A program made the translations under genes and the position numbers. Below are positions 8,387 through 16,735 of a stretch of DNA of 64,000 bases, piece by piece. The stretch comes from Sulfomarinibacter sp963733915 (GTDB lineage: Bacteria > Acidobacteriota > Thermoanaerobaculia > Thermoanaerobaculales > Sulfomarinibacteraceae). The stretch lies in assembly GCA_963733915.1 (NCBI GenBank), contig CAVTEP010000009.1, positions 62,001-126,000 on the forward strand. The letters run 5' to 3'. The notes under the pieces are model-generated. The model worked only from the letters and a program-made list of their open reading frames with translations. It was not told the origin of the DNA and searched no databases. Each line of letters starts with the position of its first letter. The first letter of the stretch is position 1.

Positions 8387-10231
8387 TTGAGCACCATCAA
8401 AGGCCTGAAACCAAGCACCCGCGACCGTTCGCAGATCGCTGAACGATACACCTGGGACCTGAGCCACATTTATCCGGATTGGGATTCATGGGAGACCGCC
8501 CTCGATCAGCTGCAGGGTCTGATGGACAGCTACGCGGGGCTCAAGGGGACTCTCTCCGAAGGGCCGCACCGGATTCTGGAAGCCAGCCTCCTGTCCGACG
8601 AACTCGGCCAGCTCGCCTACCGGGTGTACCAGTACCCGGGGCTGATGCAGAGCCAGGATACCCGCCAAAATGCGGTCCAGGCCAGGCTCGAGCAGGTACG
8701 TTTGGCGATCGCCGCCTTTCGCCAGGCTACCGCCTGGTACACACCCGAGCTGCTGCGGATTCCCGAAGAGACGATGAGGCTCTGGCTCGACGAGACGCCC
8801 GATCTCGCCCCCTACCGATTCGGGATCGAGGAGAGCTACCGGATGCAGGCGCACGTCCTCGACGAGGACGGCGAACGCCTCCTGGCCTACGCCTCGACCC
8901 TCAACGGTACGCCCGCGCAGACCTATTCCATGCTCGCCGACGCCGACGTCCAATTTCCCACCGTAAAGCTGTCCGACGGCACCGAGGTCGTGGCGACCCA
9001 CGCCAACTATTCGCACGGGCTCTACACCCTGCACGAGCAGTCGGATCGCGAAACCCTCTTCAAAGCCCACTTCTCGGTGTTTGACGGGTACCCGAACACC
9101 TATGCCGCGATCTACAACGGGGTCCTGCAGAAGGACTGGTTCACCGCACGCTCCCGGCACTACGATTCGGCCCTCGAGGCAAAGCTCGACGACGACAACA
9201 TCCCGGTATCGGTCGTCGAAAACCTCATCGCCGCCGCCCGCACCGGCAGCTCACCGCTCCAGCGCTACCACCGGCTGCGGCGCAAGGCGCTCGATCTCGA
9301 CCGCTACCGCTACTTTGACGCGTATCTGCCGCTGGTCGAGATCGAGTGGCTGATGCCGTACGATCCGGTCCGCCGTCTTGTCGTCGACTCGGTCGCAGTC
9401 TTCGGCGGCGACTATCAGCAGACCGTCGAGCGCTCCTTCTCCGAAAACTGGATCGACGTCTACGAAAACGAGGGGAAGCGTTCAGGGGCCTTTTCGGCCG
9501 GTGTCTACGGGGTTCACCCGTACATGCTCCTCAACTACGCCGATACCCTCAACGACGCCTTCACCGTCGCCCACGAAATGGGCCACACCATGCACACCGT
9601 GCTTGCACACGAGAGCCAACCCTTTGCGACCTCCTCCTACTCGATCTTCGTCGCCGAGGTCGCGTCAATGACCAATGAGTCCCTGTTCCTCGACCGCCTG
9701 CTCGCCGACGAGGCCAAACCCGCGCGGCGGGTGCTGCTGCTCCAACACGCCATCGACGACATCGCGGCCGGATTCTATCGCCAGGCCATGTTCGCGGACT
9801 TCGAGCTGCGCGCCCACCGCGAAGTGGAGGGCGGCCGGCCGATCACCGCCGAGGTCCTGCAGCACCACTACCTGGAAACGCTCGCGTCATTTTTCTCCGA
9901 CACCCTCGACGACCAGGAGTGGTATCGAAACACCTGGGCGCGGATCCCTCACTTCTATGGCTCGCCCTACTATGTCTTTCAATACGCGACCTCGAAGGCG
10001 GCTGCGACCCTGCTTCACCGACGATTGACCACCGGCGACGAGACAACCCGATCTTCGACCGTCGCGCTGTACCTGGAGCTGCTGCGTGCGGGGGGCGACG
10101 ACCACCCCATCGCGCAGCTCCAGAAGGCGGGGGTTGACTTCATGACCACCGAGCCGATCGATGCCCTCGTCGCGGAGATGGATGGCCTTGTCGACAAACT
10201 CGAAAACGAGCTTGAAATTCTCAATTCTTAA
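8387..10231 (+). CDS. pepF: oligoendopeptidase F (M3 family)
   Basis: 614 residues from a TTG start (AGGGGG lies a few bases upstream). The zinc site is H396-E-M-G-H400 in TVAHEMGHTMH, with the third ligand Glu424 in FVAEVASM, the usual spacing for M3 peptidases. Length and the Tyr-rich C-terminal SPYYVFQYATSK segment match PepF, a cytoplasmic enzyme that cuts peptides of about 7-17 residues. There is no signal peptide. The last residues (EILNS) and the TAA stop are encoded by the first heptamers of the repeat element that begins at 10216, so the original C-terminus may have been slightly different. Confidence 0.92.
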   Translation: MSTIKGLKPSTRDRSQIAERYTWDLSHIYPDWDSWETALDQLQGLMDSYAGLKGTLSEGPHRILEASLLSDELGQLAYRVYQYPGLMQSQDTRQNAVQARLEQVRLAIAAFRQATAWYTPELLRIPEETMRLWLDETPDLAPYRFGIEESYRMQAHVLDEDGERLLAYASTLNGTPAQTYSMLADADVQFPTVKLSDGTEVVATHANYSHGLYTLHEQSDRETLFKAHFSVFDGYPNTYAAIYNGVLQKDWFTARSRHYDSALEAKLDDDNIPVSVVENLIAAARTGSSPLQRYHRLRRKALDLDRYRYFDAYLPLVEIEWLMPYDPVRRLVVDSVAVFGGDYQQTVERSFSENWIDVYENEGKRSGAFSAGVYGVHPYMLLNYADTLNDAFTVAHEMGHTMHTVLAHESQPFATSSYSIFVAEVASMTNESLFLDRLLADEAKPARRVLLLQHAIDDIAAGFYRQAMFADFELRAHREVEGGRPITAEVLQHHYLETLASFFSDTLDDQEWYRNTWARIPHFYGSPYYVFQYATSKAAATLLHRRLTTGDETTRSSTVALYLELLRAGGDDHPIAQLQKAGVDFMTTEPIDALVAEMDGLVDKLENELEILNS

Positions 10232-10320
10232 TTCTCAATTTTGAATTCCCGTCCACCCTCCCCCCGGAACACAATGGGGTGGGTGGGGGCATTGAGAATT
10301 GAGAATTCAAAATTAAGAAT
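10216..10320. repeat. heptamer inverted-arm element (AATTCTC type)
   Basis: The left arm is five in-phase 7-bp units (AATTCTC, AATTCTT, AATTCTC, AATTTTG, AATTCCC; 10216-10250). The core is GC-rich with CCACCCTCCCC and GGGGTGGGTGGGGG as inverted partners. The right arm has GAGAATT-type units, the reverse complement of the left type. The element lies between the convergent pepF and rlmL-like genes and supplies both stop codons (each ends ...NS then TAA). Confidence 0.85.
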
Positions 10321-11497
10321 TTTGCGGCGGAGCCGCCTTGTGCTTCTTCGTGCCTTCGTAGAGTTCGAATTGGAGGAGCCGGCACTCGATGGGTCCGTTG
10401 AAGAGCGGAATGCGGCGGGCGGGTTTGAGACCGATCTGCTTGGCCAGCCTCGGCTCGCCGGCGAGAATCCAGGCGGTGGCGCCGGTCGCCTGGTTCTTCA
10501 TGCTGTCCCCGAACCGACGGTAGAGACCGTAGAGCTTTTCGACCTCGCCAACCCTCTTCCCGTACGGCGGGTTGGCGACGATGACCCCGCCCGATCCCCA
10601 CGGCAGGTGCAGGTCGAGCGCGTCCCGTTGCTCGAGCTCGACCCAGCGATCCATCCACGCCGCCTTGAGGTTGGCCGCCGTGGCCCGCAACGCCCGATCG
10701 GCGCGGTCGCGGGCGAGGATCGGCTGCGGCGCTTCGCGGTGACCGTGGCTCGCCTCGTGCTGCACCTCGCTAAAGGTCAACTGGTCGTGAACGCGCCACC
10801 GCTCGAAGGCAAAAGCTCGATGGAGACCGGGTGGCGTGCGGGTGGCGATCAGCGCCGCCTCGACGGCAAAGGTGCCGGTGCCGCACATCGGATCGAGCAG
10901 CGGCTCGGAGCCGTCGTAGCCCGCGATCAGGAGAATGCCCGCGGCCAGCGTCTCGGCGAGCGGCGCCGGCCCACCGCGCGGTCGATAGCCGCGGTGCGAC
11001 AGCGGCTCGCCGCTGGAATCGATGCTGAGGGTGACCGGGCCCCCTTCCACGAGACGCAGATGAAGCCGGACATCGGGGTCCTCCCGGTCGACGTTGGGCC
11101 GCCGTCCGCGCACGCCGCGCAGACGATCCACCGCCGCGTCCTTGACCACCTGGCCGGCAAAGGTGGTGTTGCCAAAGGCGCGGTGTCGACCGACCACTTC
11201 GACGGCAAAGGTCTGCCCCTCGGCGAGCACCTCGTCCCACGCGACCGAGGCGGCGAGCTCGTAGAGATCATTACGCGAGCCCACCGGCCCGCGCACCAGC
11301 GGCGCCAGGACCCGCATCGCGGTGCGCAATCGGAGATTGACGTCGTAGACGGTCCGCAGATCGCCCTTGAACAACACCGACCCCCGATCGGGGGCCACGG
11401 CCTCGGCACCAAGAGCGCGAAGCTCGTCGGCCAGCACACGCTCCAGACCGCGCGCGCAGGTGGCGGTCAACGGTTGAGTCTTACCGAGCTCGATCAT
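10313..11497 (-). CDS. rlmL: THUMP-domain 23S rRNA guanine-N2 methyltransferase, RlmL N-half type
   Basis: 394 residues. The N-terminal third (CARGLERVLADELRALG...) has the ferredoxin-like plus THUMP layout that binds structured RNA. The C-terminal half is a Rossmann methyltransferase with a SAM site (DPMCGTGTFAVEAA) and the catalytic NPPYGKR motif near residue 307. This matches the RlmL half of E. coli RlmKL (m2G2445 of 23S rRNA) and stand-alone YpsC-type proteins; no RlmK half is attached. Upstream of the ATG, TAGTGT sits 6 nt before the start with no Shine-Dalgarno sequence. The C-terminal PPQNS and stop come from the heptamer element shared with pepF. The exact modified base is inferred from family. 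Confidence 0.8.
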   Translation of the reverse strand: MIELGKTQPLTATCARGLERVLADELRALGAEAVAPDRGSVLFKGDLRTVYDVNLRLRTAMRVLAPLVRGPVGSRNDLYELAASVAWDEVLAEGQTFAVEVVGRHRAFGNTTFAGQVVKDAAVDRLRGVRGRRPNVDREDPDVRLHLRLVEGGPVTLSIDSSGEPLSHRGYRPRGGPAPLAETLAAGILLIAGYDGSEPLLDPMCGTGTFAVEAALIATRTPPGLHRAFAFERWRVHDQLTFSEVQHEASHGHREAPQPILARDRADRALRATAANLKAAWMDRWVELEQRDALDLHLPWGSGGVIVANPPYGKRVGEVEKLYGLYRRFGDSMKNQATGATAWILAGEPRLAKQIGLKPARRIPLFNGPIECRLLQFELYEGTKKHKAAPPQNS

Positions 11498-11548
11498 TCG
11501 CGAACACTACAGAAGCGCGACGGTCGAGAACAAGCCACTGTCCAGACC

Positions 11549-11660
11549 AATTTCGGATTTCGGATTTCGGATTTCGGATTTCCGTCCTCCCACCCAGGAA
11601 TTCGTTCCCGTACTCGGGTGGGTGGGGGTCAAATCCGAAATTCGAAATTCGAAATCCGTC
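11549..11660. repeat. heptamer inverted-arm element (ATTTCGG type)
   Basis: Four exact ATTTCGG units plus ATTTCCG (11550-11584) are followed by a core with CCTCCCACCC and GGGTGGGTGGGGG as inverted partners, then AAATCCG/AAATTCG units in the opposite sense. It lies between the rlmL-like gene start and the gloA stop (both minus strand), so it is not limited to convergent gene pairs. Confidence 0.85.
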
Positions 11661-11668
11661 CAAATTCA

Positions 11669-12049
11669 CTACCTCTCGATGAACTCGATGGAATAGCCGT
11701 CGGGATCTTTGACGAAGGCGATGACGGTGGTGCCGTGCTTCATCGGCCCCGGCTCGCGGGTCACCTGACCGCCGTACTCGCGCACCCGTTCGCAGGCGCC
11801 CTCGATGTCGGCGGCGCCGATCGCGATATGACCGAAGCCGGAGCCGAGCTCATAGCTCGCGGTGTCCCAGTTGTGGGTCAGCTCGATTACGGCATTCGAG
11901 CTCTCATCGCCGTAGCCGACAAACGCGAGGGTGAACCTGCCCTCAGGGTAGTCGTGCTTGCGCAGGAGCTTCATCCCGAGGGCCTCGGTGTAGAAGGCGA
12001 TCGACTTCTCGAGATCGCCGACACGGATCATCGTATGTAAGAGCCTCAT
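11669..12049 (-). CDS. gloA: lactoylglutathione lyase (glyoxalase I)
   Basis: 126 residues. The start at 12049 is chosen because GGGAGG precedes it and the protein then begins MRLLHTM as in GloA; the open frame upstream runs into heptamer repeat. The metal ligands fall at H5, E56, H74 and E122, the same numbers as in E. coli GloA, so the Ni-type enzyme is expected. It converts the methylglyoxal-glutathione hemithioacetal to S-lactoylglutathione in the cytoplasm. A phosphofructokinase gene lies just upstream on the same strand, fitting a glycolytic by-product detoxification role, but a repeat element separates them. Confidence 0.93.
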   Translation of the reverse strand: MRLLHTMIRVGDLEKSIAFYTEALGMKLLRKHDYPEGRFTLAFVGYGDESSNAVIELTHNWDTASYELGSGFGHIAIGAADIEGACERVREYGGQVTREPGPMKHGTTVIAFVKDPDGYSIEFIER

Positions 12050-12065
12050 CCAAACCTCCCATTCA

Positions 12066-12176
12066 GAGTTTTGAGTTTTGAGTTTTGAGTTTTGAGTTGT
12101 TGCCGACCCACCCACCTCGAGAGAATCGGGAGGGCGGGCGGGAACTCAAAACTCATAACTCAAACCTCAAAACTCA
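12066..12176. repeat. heptamer inverted-arm element (GAGTTTT type)
   Basis: Four exact GAGTTTT units and one GAGTTGT (12066-12100) precede a core containing CCCACCCACC and GGGAGGGCGGGCGGG, then ACTCAAA, ACTCATA, ACTCAAA, CCTCAAA units. It fills the gap between gloA and the PFK gene. The PFK stop codon (TGA, read on the minus strand at 12174-12176) is part of the terminal heptamer. Confidence 0.85.
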
Positions 12177-13379
12177 GTAGTCGCTCGTCATGATAAACAC
12201 CGGTTCGCCCTCGAAGCGGGTGAACTTGGGGCGCAGGCGCTCGGTGTTGTAGAACTTGGCCACATCGACGACTTTCTTGCGGCTGGTGACGACATCGATC
12301 GGCACGTTGTCGTAGCGCCCGTTGCGGATGTTGACGAGGCGGCCGGCGACGCCCTCGAGAATGAGGTCCATGGCGAGGTTTCCGAAAGCCATCGGAACGA
12401 TGGAGTCCATCGCGTCGGGATCGCCGCATCGTACGAGGTAGCCGAGCCGCTGGTTGATGACGTTGACCCGGCGGCCGTTGTTGTGCTTCGGCGACACTTC
12501 CCGCAACGCCCGCGCCACCCGGTCGCCGACACCACCCAGCTTTTTGTGGCCGAACATGTCCTGTTCCTGATCCTCGTAAACCATTTCGTCCTGGCCGGTG
12601 AAGGTGGCTCCCTCCGATACCAGCACGACGCTGTAGTTGGAGGGATTCCGTTCACGGTCGCGCGACAACAGTTCGCAGAGATTGTCGATGTCAAAGGGAT
12701 GCTCCGGGATCACGCAGCGGTTGCCGGCGCCGGCCATCGTGGGCAGGAGCGCGGTAAATCCAGCGTATCGACCGAAGACCTCGATCACCAGAAACCGCTC
12801 GTGGCTGCCGGCCGAGGTGCGAAGCGCGTGGGTCATGGCGATCGTCCGCGTGACGCAGGTGGAAAAACCGATGCAATAGTCGGTGCCGGGAACGTCGTTG
12901 TCCATCGTCTTGGGGAGCGCGATCACCGGCACCCCCTTCTTGTGGAGCTGAACCCCGTAGGACAACGTGTCGTCGCCGCCGATCGGAATCATAGTGTCGA
13001 TGCCGAGATACTCGAGGTTGGCGAGCACCTCCTCGGTGAGGTCGTTGATCTCGTCGTTGTAGCGGCCTCGGAGATGGTCCGGCACCGCCGTAGGCGGCAC
13101 GTGCGACGGCCGGGTGCGCGAGGTGTGGAGGAAGGTGCCGCCGGTGCGGCCGACCTTGTTGACCACCTCCTCGGTGAGGTTGATCACGTAATCCGAACCG
13201 TTCTTCCGATCGCGGTCGATCTCGATCAAGCCCGCCCAGCCGCGGCGGATGCCCAACACCCGGTACCCCTCCCGGAGGGCGCGCACGGTCACCGCGCGAA
13301 TCGCCGGGTTGAGACCCGGCACGTCGCCGCCTCCGGTGAGGATGCCGATCGTCCCACGATGTTCCTTGCTGTTGCCCAT
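12174..13379 (-). CDS. 6-phosphofructokinase, probably pyrophosphate-dependent
   Basis: 401 residues. The start at 13379 (MGNSKEHRG) is preferred over an in-frame upstream start (13400) because AAGGAG lies 8 nt before it. The N-terminal nucleotide loop (GILTGGGDVPGLN) and catalytic segment PKTMDNDVPGTD are clear. Two diagnostic positions point to PPi rather than ATP as donor: GGDD at 134-137 (ATP enzymes have GGDG) and Lys in PKTMDND at 156-162 (ATP enzymes have PGTIDND). The enzyme interconverts fructose 6-phosphate and fructose 1,6-bisphosphate, reversibly if PPi-linked. Donor choice is inference from these residues and needs assay. Confidence 0.85.
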   Translation of the reverse strand: MGNSKEHRGTIGILTGGGDVPGLNPAIRAVTVRALREGYRVLGIRRGWAGLIEIDRDRKNGSDYVINLTEEVVNKVGRTGGTFLHTSRTRPSHVPPTAVPDHLRGRYNDEINDLTEEVLANLEYLGIDTMIPIGGDDTLSYGVQLHKKGVPVIALPKTMDNDVPGTDYCIGFSTCVTRTIAMTHALRTSAGSHERFLVIEVFGRYAGFTALLPTMAGAGNRCVIPEHPFDIDNLCELLSRDRERNPSNYSVVLVSEGATFTGQDEMVYEDQEQDMFGHKKLGGVGDRVARALREVSPKHNNGRRVNVINQRLGYLVRCGDPDAMDSIVPMAFGNLAMDLILEGVAGRLVNIRNGRYDNVPIDVVTSRKKVVDVAKFYNTERLRPKFTRFEGEPVFIMTSDY

Positions 13380-13457
13380 TTCGTCGTCTCCTTGTCTCAT
13401 AGGCAGCGCGCGCCGCCCCCATTCGCCGGCGCGGTTGCGCGCATCAACGGCACATAT

Positions 13458-14504
13458 CTAGCTTGAAATCGTCTCGCTGACTACCCGCCACGAGATTTTG
13501 CCACCGGCCCCGAGCGGTACGACCTCGTGTTCGCCGAAGGAGTAGGTTTCGGGCACACTCCAGCTTTCCTTGACCAGCGTCACGTTCTCCCGGTTTCGTG
13601 GCAGCCTATAGAAATCGGCACCATGATGGGAGGCGAAGCCCTCGAGCAGATCGAGCGCCCCCGCCTGGTCGAAAACCTCGGCGCAGAGCTCGAGCGCGGC
13701 ATGGCCCGAAAAGATACCGGCGCAGCCGTGCGCGGTCTCCTTGGCGCGCCGCGGATGTGGAGCGCTGTCCGTGCCGAGGAAGAACCGTGGGTTGGCGCTG
13801 GTCGCCGCCCATATCAGAGCCTCTCGGTGGCGCTCGCGCTTGAGGACCGGCAGACAGAAGAAGTGGGGAGAGATGCCCGAGGAAAAAATAGCGTTGCGAT
13901 CAAACATCAGGTGGTGCGGCGTGATCGTGGCCGCGACTCGCGGCGGCGCCTGGAGGACCCAGGCTACGGCCTCTTCTGTCGTGATGTGCTCGAAGACGAT
14001 CTTGAGCTCCGGAAGGCGGTCGACCAACGGCGACAGGACCCGGTCGATGAAGACCCGCTCGCGGTCGAAGATGTCGATCGCCGCGTCCGTGACCTCGCCG
14101 TGCACCAACAGGGGCAGGCCATGGGCCGACATCGCCTCGAGGGTCGGCACCACCCGCTCGATATCGGTGACTCCCGCTTCGGAATTGGTGGTGGCGCCCG
14201 CGGGGTAGAGCTTGACGGCAACCACCCCGTCGCCGGCGGCGGCCGCGGCGATTTCCTCCGGCGTCGTCAGATCGGTCAGGTAGAGGGTCATGAGCGGTTC
14301 GAAGGTCGCCCCGTCCGGCAGCGCTCGTCGTATACGATCGCGATACTCTCTGGCGTCCGCAAGAGTCCTCACCGGCGGACGCAGATTCGGCATGATCAGA
14401 GCGCGGGCAAAGACCCGCGCGCTGTGCCCGACGACGTCCGCCATCTCCGCGCCATCACGCAGGTGGAGGTGCCAGTCGTCCGGTCTGGTGATCGTTACAG
14501 TCAT
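13458..14504 (-). CDS. pyrC: dihydroorotase, class II (PyrC type)
   Basis: 348 residues from the ATG at 14504, the same length as E. coli PyrC; the open frame extends 10 codons further but has no better start. Binuclear zinc ligands are visible: H12 and H14 (DWHLHLRDG), the probably carboxylated Lys98 (VAVKLYPAG), H135 (LLVHGEV), H173 (FEHITT) and catalytic Asp246 (GTDSAPH). The enzyme cyclises carbamoyl aspartate to dihydroorotate in pyrimidine synthesis. No other pyr gene is nearby. It is divergent from the gene at 14676. Confidence 0.95.
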   Translation of the reverse strand: MTVTITRPDDWHLHLRDGAEMADVVGHSARVFARALIMPNLRPPVRTLADAREYRDRIRRALPDGATFEPLMTLYLTDLTTPEEIAAAAAGDGVVAVKLYPAGATTNSEAGVTDIERVVPTLEAMSAHGLPLLVHGEVTDAAIDIFDRERVFIDRVLSPLVDRLPELKIVFEHITTEEAVAWVLQAPPRVAATITPHHLMFDRNAIFSSGISPHFFCLPVLKRERHREALIWAATSANPRFFLGTDSAPHPRRAKETAHGCAGIFSGHAALELCAEVFDQAGALDLLEGFASHHGADFYRLPRNRENVTLVKESWSVPETYSFGEHEVVPLGAGGKISWRVVSETISS

Positions 14505-14615
14505 CCCGCCAATTCCCAGCGCATCATCGCACACTCCCGGTTGCGGAGGGGCACGGCCGTTTCTCGGCCCAGGTTGCTCTGAGCGCCTCTGCTCATCCAG
14601 TTTATTGATCGAAGC

Positions 14616-14646
14616 TGGACACGAGGCCAGGGTGGCGGGTTACAAT
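14616..14646 (+). promoter_or_regulatory. candidate promoter for the 14676 gene
   Basis: TACAAT (14641-14646) is a good -10 hexamer. TGGACA (14616-14621) could serve as -35, but the spacer is 19 bp. It lies 30 bp before the start of the 265-residue unknown gene in the divergent pyrC intergenic region. Confidence 0.35.
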
Positions 14647-14675
14647 GCGACGTCTGACTGAACAGGGATGAGGAG

Positions 14676-15473
14676 ATGGCGGAATTTACAATCCAGGAAC
14701 TCGAGAAGGCAGCCCGCAACCTCGAGCGGGTGGCCGAGTTTCTGGGCGAACGCCGGAGCTGGATCGTCGGCGAAGGCGGCTCGCCGGACGCCATCAATGT
14801 TCGCGACGCCGCCTTCACGCTCTTCAAGCTGCTCACCAACATGACCGCCGTCGGGCTCCACTTCGACTCAAAACCGAAGCCGCCGCCGAAGCTCGAGCCC
14901 TCCGCAATGGTTTCGGCCGTCCGGCTGTCCAAGTTTGCCGACTTCCTCAACCAGCTCCTGGCGTGGTTCGCGTCGCAGAAGGGGGCCGAGGTGTCGCCAG
15001 AAGCTGAAGCTCTCCTGCGCTCGATCCTGGGCTCGCTGGCCCTCATCAACGACTCCGCGGACGCCATGCTCGGGCCGAAGGCGCCGCCCCCTCCTCCTCC
15101 GCCGCGGACCGCCGAGGAGCTGGCCGGCGAGATTGACCGTAACCCGGTGGCGGAGGTCGATCCCGCCGCGCAGTTGGTGCTCGAGGTCAAGCCGATGATG
15201 CCTCTTCTCCAGACCTTCAAGGGGGTGACGGAGCTGACGGTCGAGGCCAAAAAGGCCCTCGACGACTTCCTCGCCAGCCAGGCGGTCGAGATCGAGAAGT
15301 TCGAGCGGCGCCGCCTCCAGGACAAGCTCCTCCGGTGGATCGAGGGGATTCCGGAAGGACAGGTGCTGGTGGTCAAGCTCTCCGGTTTGACCGGCAAGCC
15401 GCAGGCCTACTCCTCGTACAAGCCGAAAAAATCGATGACCGGCGCGGGTGGCAACAAACCGGGAGCTTCGTGA
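14676..15473 (+). CDS. helical protein of unknown function
   Basis: 265 residues, ATG start directly after AGGAG. The protein is rich in Leu, Glu, Lys and Ala and probably mostly helical, with amphipathic segments at about 4-30, 70-115 and 160-230. A proline run (seven Pro near residue 135) followed by TAEELAG forms a likely flexible hinge between two helical parts. There is no signal peptide or membrane segment. It is followed 13 bp later by a small membrane protein gene, and the two may form an operon. I recognise no family. Confidence 0.6.
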   Translation: MAEFTIQELEKAARNLERVAEFLGERRSWIVGEGGSPDAINVRDAAFTLFKLLTNMTAVGLHFDSKPKPPPKLEPSAMVSAVRLSKFADFLNQLLAWFASQKGAEVSPEAEALLRSILGSLALINDSADAMLGPKAPPPPPPPRTAEELAGEIDRNPVAEVDPAAQLVLEVKPMMPLLQTFKGVTELTVEAKKALDDFLASQAVEIEKFERRRLQDKLLRWIEGIPEGQVLVVKLSGLTGKPQAYSSYKPKKSMTGAGGNKPGAS

Positions 15474-15486
15474 TGCGGGCGGCTTC

Positions 15487-15789
15487 ATGAATACACCGAC
15501 ACGATCGCCCGTGACCGCTCTCATCTCCCGGCTGCTCCCGAGATTGCGTTACCCCTATCTCTTCCTGATTCTCGGCGGGCTCTTCGTTGTCGATCTGGTG
15601 ATCCCCGACCCGGTGCCGCTCATCGACGAGCTGTTTCTCGCCATTCTCACCTTCATTGCCGCCACCTTTACGACCCGCAAGGAGCCGGACCTGCAACCGC
15701 GTGACATTACTCCAGAGGATGAAAAGGACAATGGCGGCGCCCTCACTGCCGGCGACGAGCGTCGTCCTTCGGATTCGGAACCCGTCTGA
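15487..15789 (+). CDS. small membrane protein, DUF6116-like
   Basis: 100 residues from the ATG at 15487. Residues about 18-60 contain two closely spaced hydrophobic segments joined by LVIPDPVPLIDEL; the combination of PYLFLILG, a Pro-Asp-Pro turn and a second segment resembles small DUF6116-type proteins. The tail is charged and cytoplasmic-like. The 3' end overlaps the end of the convergent gene on the other strand by 47 bp. Function unknown; the family resemblance is from memory and tentative. Confidence 0.55.
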   Translation: MNTPTRSPVTALISRLLPRLRYPYLFLILGGLFVVDLVIPDPVPLIDELFLAILTFIAATFTTRKEPDLQPRDITPEDEKDNGGALTAGDERRPSDSEPV

Positions 15790-16735
15790 AGAGGCCCTCT
15801 TCGACCAGCCGCAGCGAGGAGATTCGCAGACCCGGTCGGGCCGGTTCGAAATCGGCCCGAAGTCGAAATACGAAATCGCCCCTCCGTCCGTGCAGCGGGA
15901 CCCGCATCCGGCCGGCACGTCCATCGAGAGAGCTCACCGATTGCCGCAGGATGACCTCGCCCGCCGGCTCTTCGCCAACCCGCTTGAGCACTTCCACTTC
16001 GGCCCGACCGATGTCCGATGGAAACCGGTAACGCATCTGGAGGGCGTCAGTCCGGTCATCGAGAGAGAAGGGCAGATCGACGGTCCCGGAACGCCGGAGA
16101 GTCACCGTCGCGCTCGTGACGTTCACCGACACCGGTGCCGGACCGTCGATCTCGTCGATCCCGGCGCTTTCGTCGAAAAAGAGCCCGAAGCGGCGAACAA
16201 GCAGCGCCCGCTGCGGTTTTTTTGCCCCGCTCATATCGGGGAACTCGAAAACGATCGCGTTGGTGCCCGAGTGCAGCGCATCCACGGGCAGGGTCAGCCG
16301 CCGCCGCTCGAATCCTTCGCGCAGCTCGAGCTCGCCGCAATCGGCACCGTTGATCCGAATCCTCACCGAACCCGACGCAGGATTGCCACGGGCGCGAAGA
16401 CTGTCGAGAATCAGCACCCGATGTCCGCCGACCGCGAGGTCAATCTCGAGCCCGGCCGCAGGGCCGTTCGCCCACACGCCGCGGGTCGAGGGCGCCGACC
16501 ACTGGCCGGCTGCAAGCCGCGGCAACGGGAACACCTCGACCACCGGATCGGCCGGCTGCAGCCGGAGGTCGACGACCGGCTCCACCGGCTCGTAGCGAAG
16601 GGCCGACGCCCCCAGCAGCTGCGGTGGTGGTGGAGGAACCTCCCGCACCGTGCGCAGAATATCGGCCACCGCGACCGCGATGAAAAGCGCGATCAGGGTG
16701 AGCGGCAACGGGCGCAGCAGCAGACGGCTGTTCAA
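15743..16735 (-). CDS. membrane-anchored beta-rich protein of unknown function
   Basis: 330 residues from a TTG at 16735, chosen because it overlaps the stop of the upstream GH13 gene (TTGA) and gives an N-terminus MNSRLLLRP followed by a transmembrane segment (about residues 10-28). An ATG is open further upstream but inside the GH13 gene. The remaining ~300 residues are probably extracytoplasmic and beta-rich, with alternating hydrophobic residues and segments such as VRIRINGADCGELELREGF that look like a jelly-roll or carbohydrate-binding fold. Coupling to the GH13 gene suggests a partner role in glycan handling; that is inference only. Confidence 0.6.
   Translation of the reverse strand: MNSRLLLRPLPLTLIALFIAVAVADILRTVREVPPPPPQLLGASALRYEPVEPVVDLRLQPADPVVEVFPLPRLAAGQWSAPSTRGVWANGPAAGLEIDLAVGGHRVLILDSLRARGNPASGSVRIRINGADCGELELREGFERRRLTLPVDALHSGTNAIVFEFPDMSGAKKPQRALLVRRFGLFFDESAGIDEIDGPAPVSVNVTSATVTLRRSGTVDLPFSLDDRTDALQMRYRFPSDIGRAEVEVLKRVGEEPAGEVILRQSVSSLDGRAGRMRVPLHGRRGDFVFRLRADFEPARPGLRISSLRLVEEGLFRRVPNPKDDARRRQ

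Noticed and set aside
10216..10320. CRISPR array
   Set aside because: Units are 7-8 bp with no spacers of constant length, no cas genes are present, and arms are inverted rather than a single direct array.
10241..12040. 599-codon plus-strand frame across the rlmL-like and gloA genes
   Set aside because: It spans two minus-strand genes with exact catalytic motifs and two repeat elements; the product has repeat-derived stretches and no recognisable domain.
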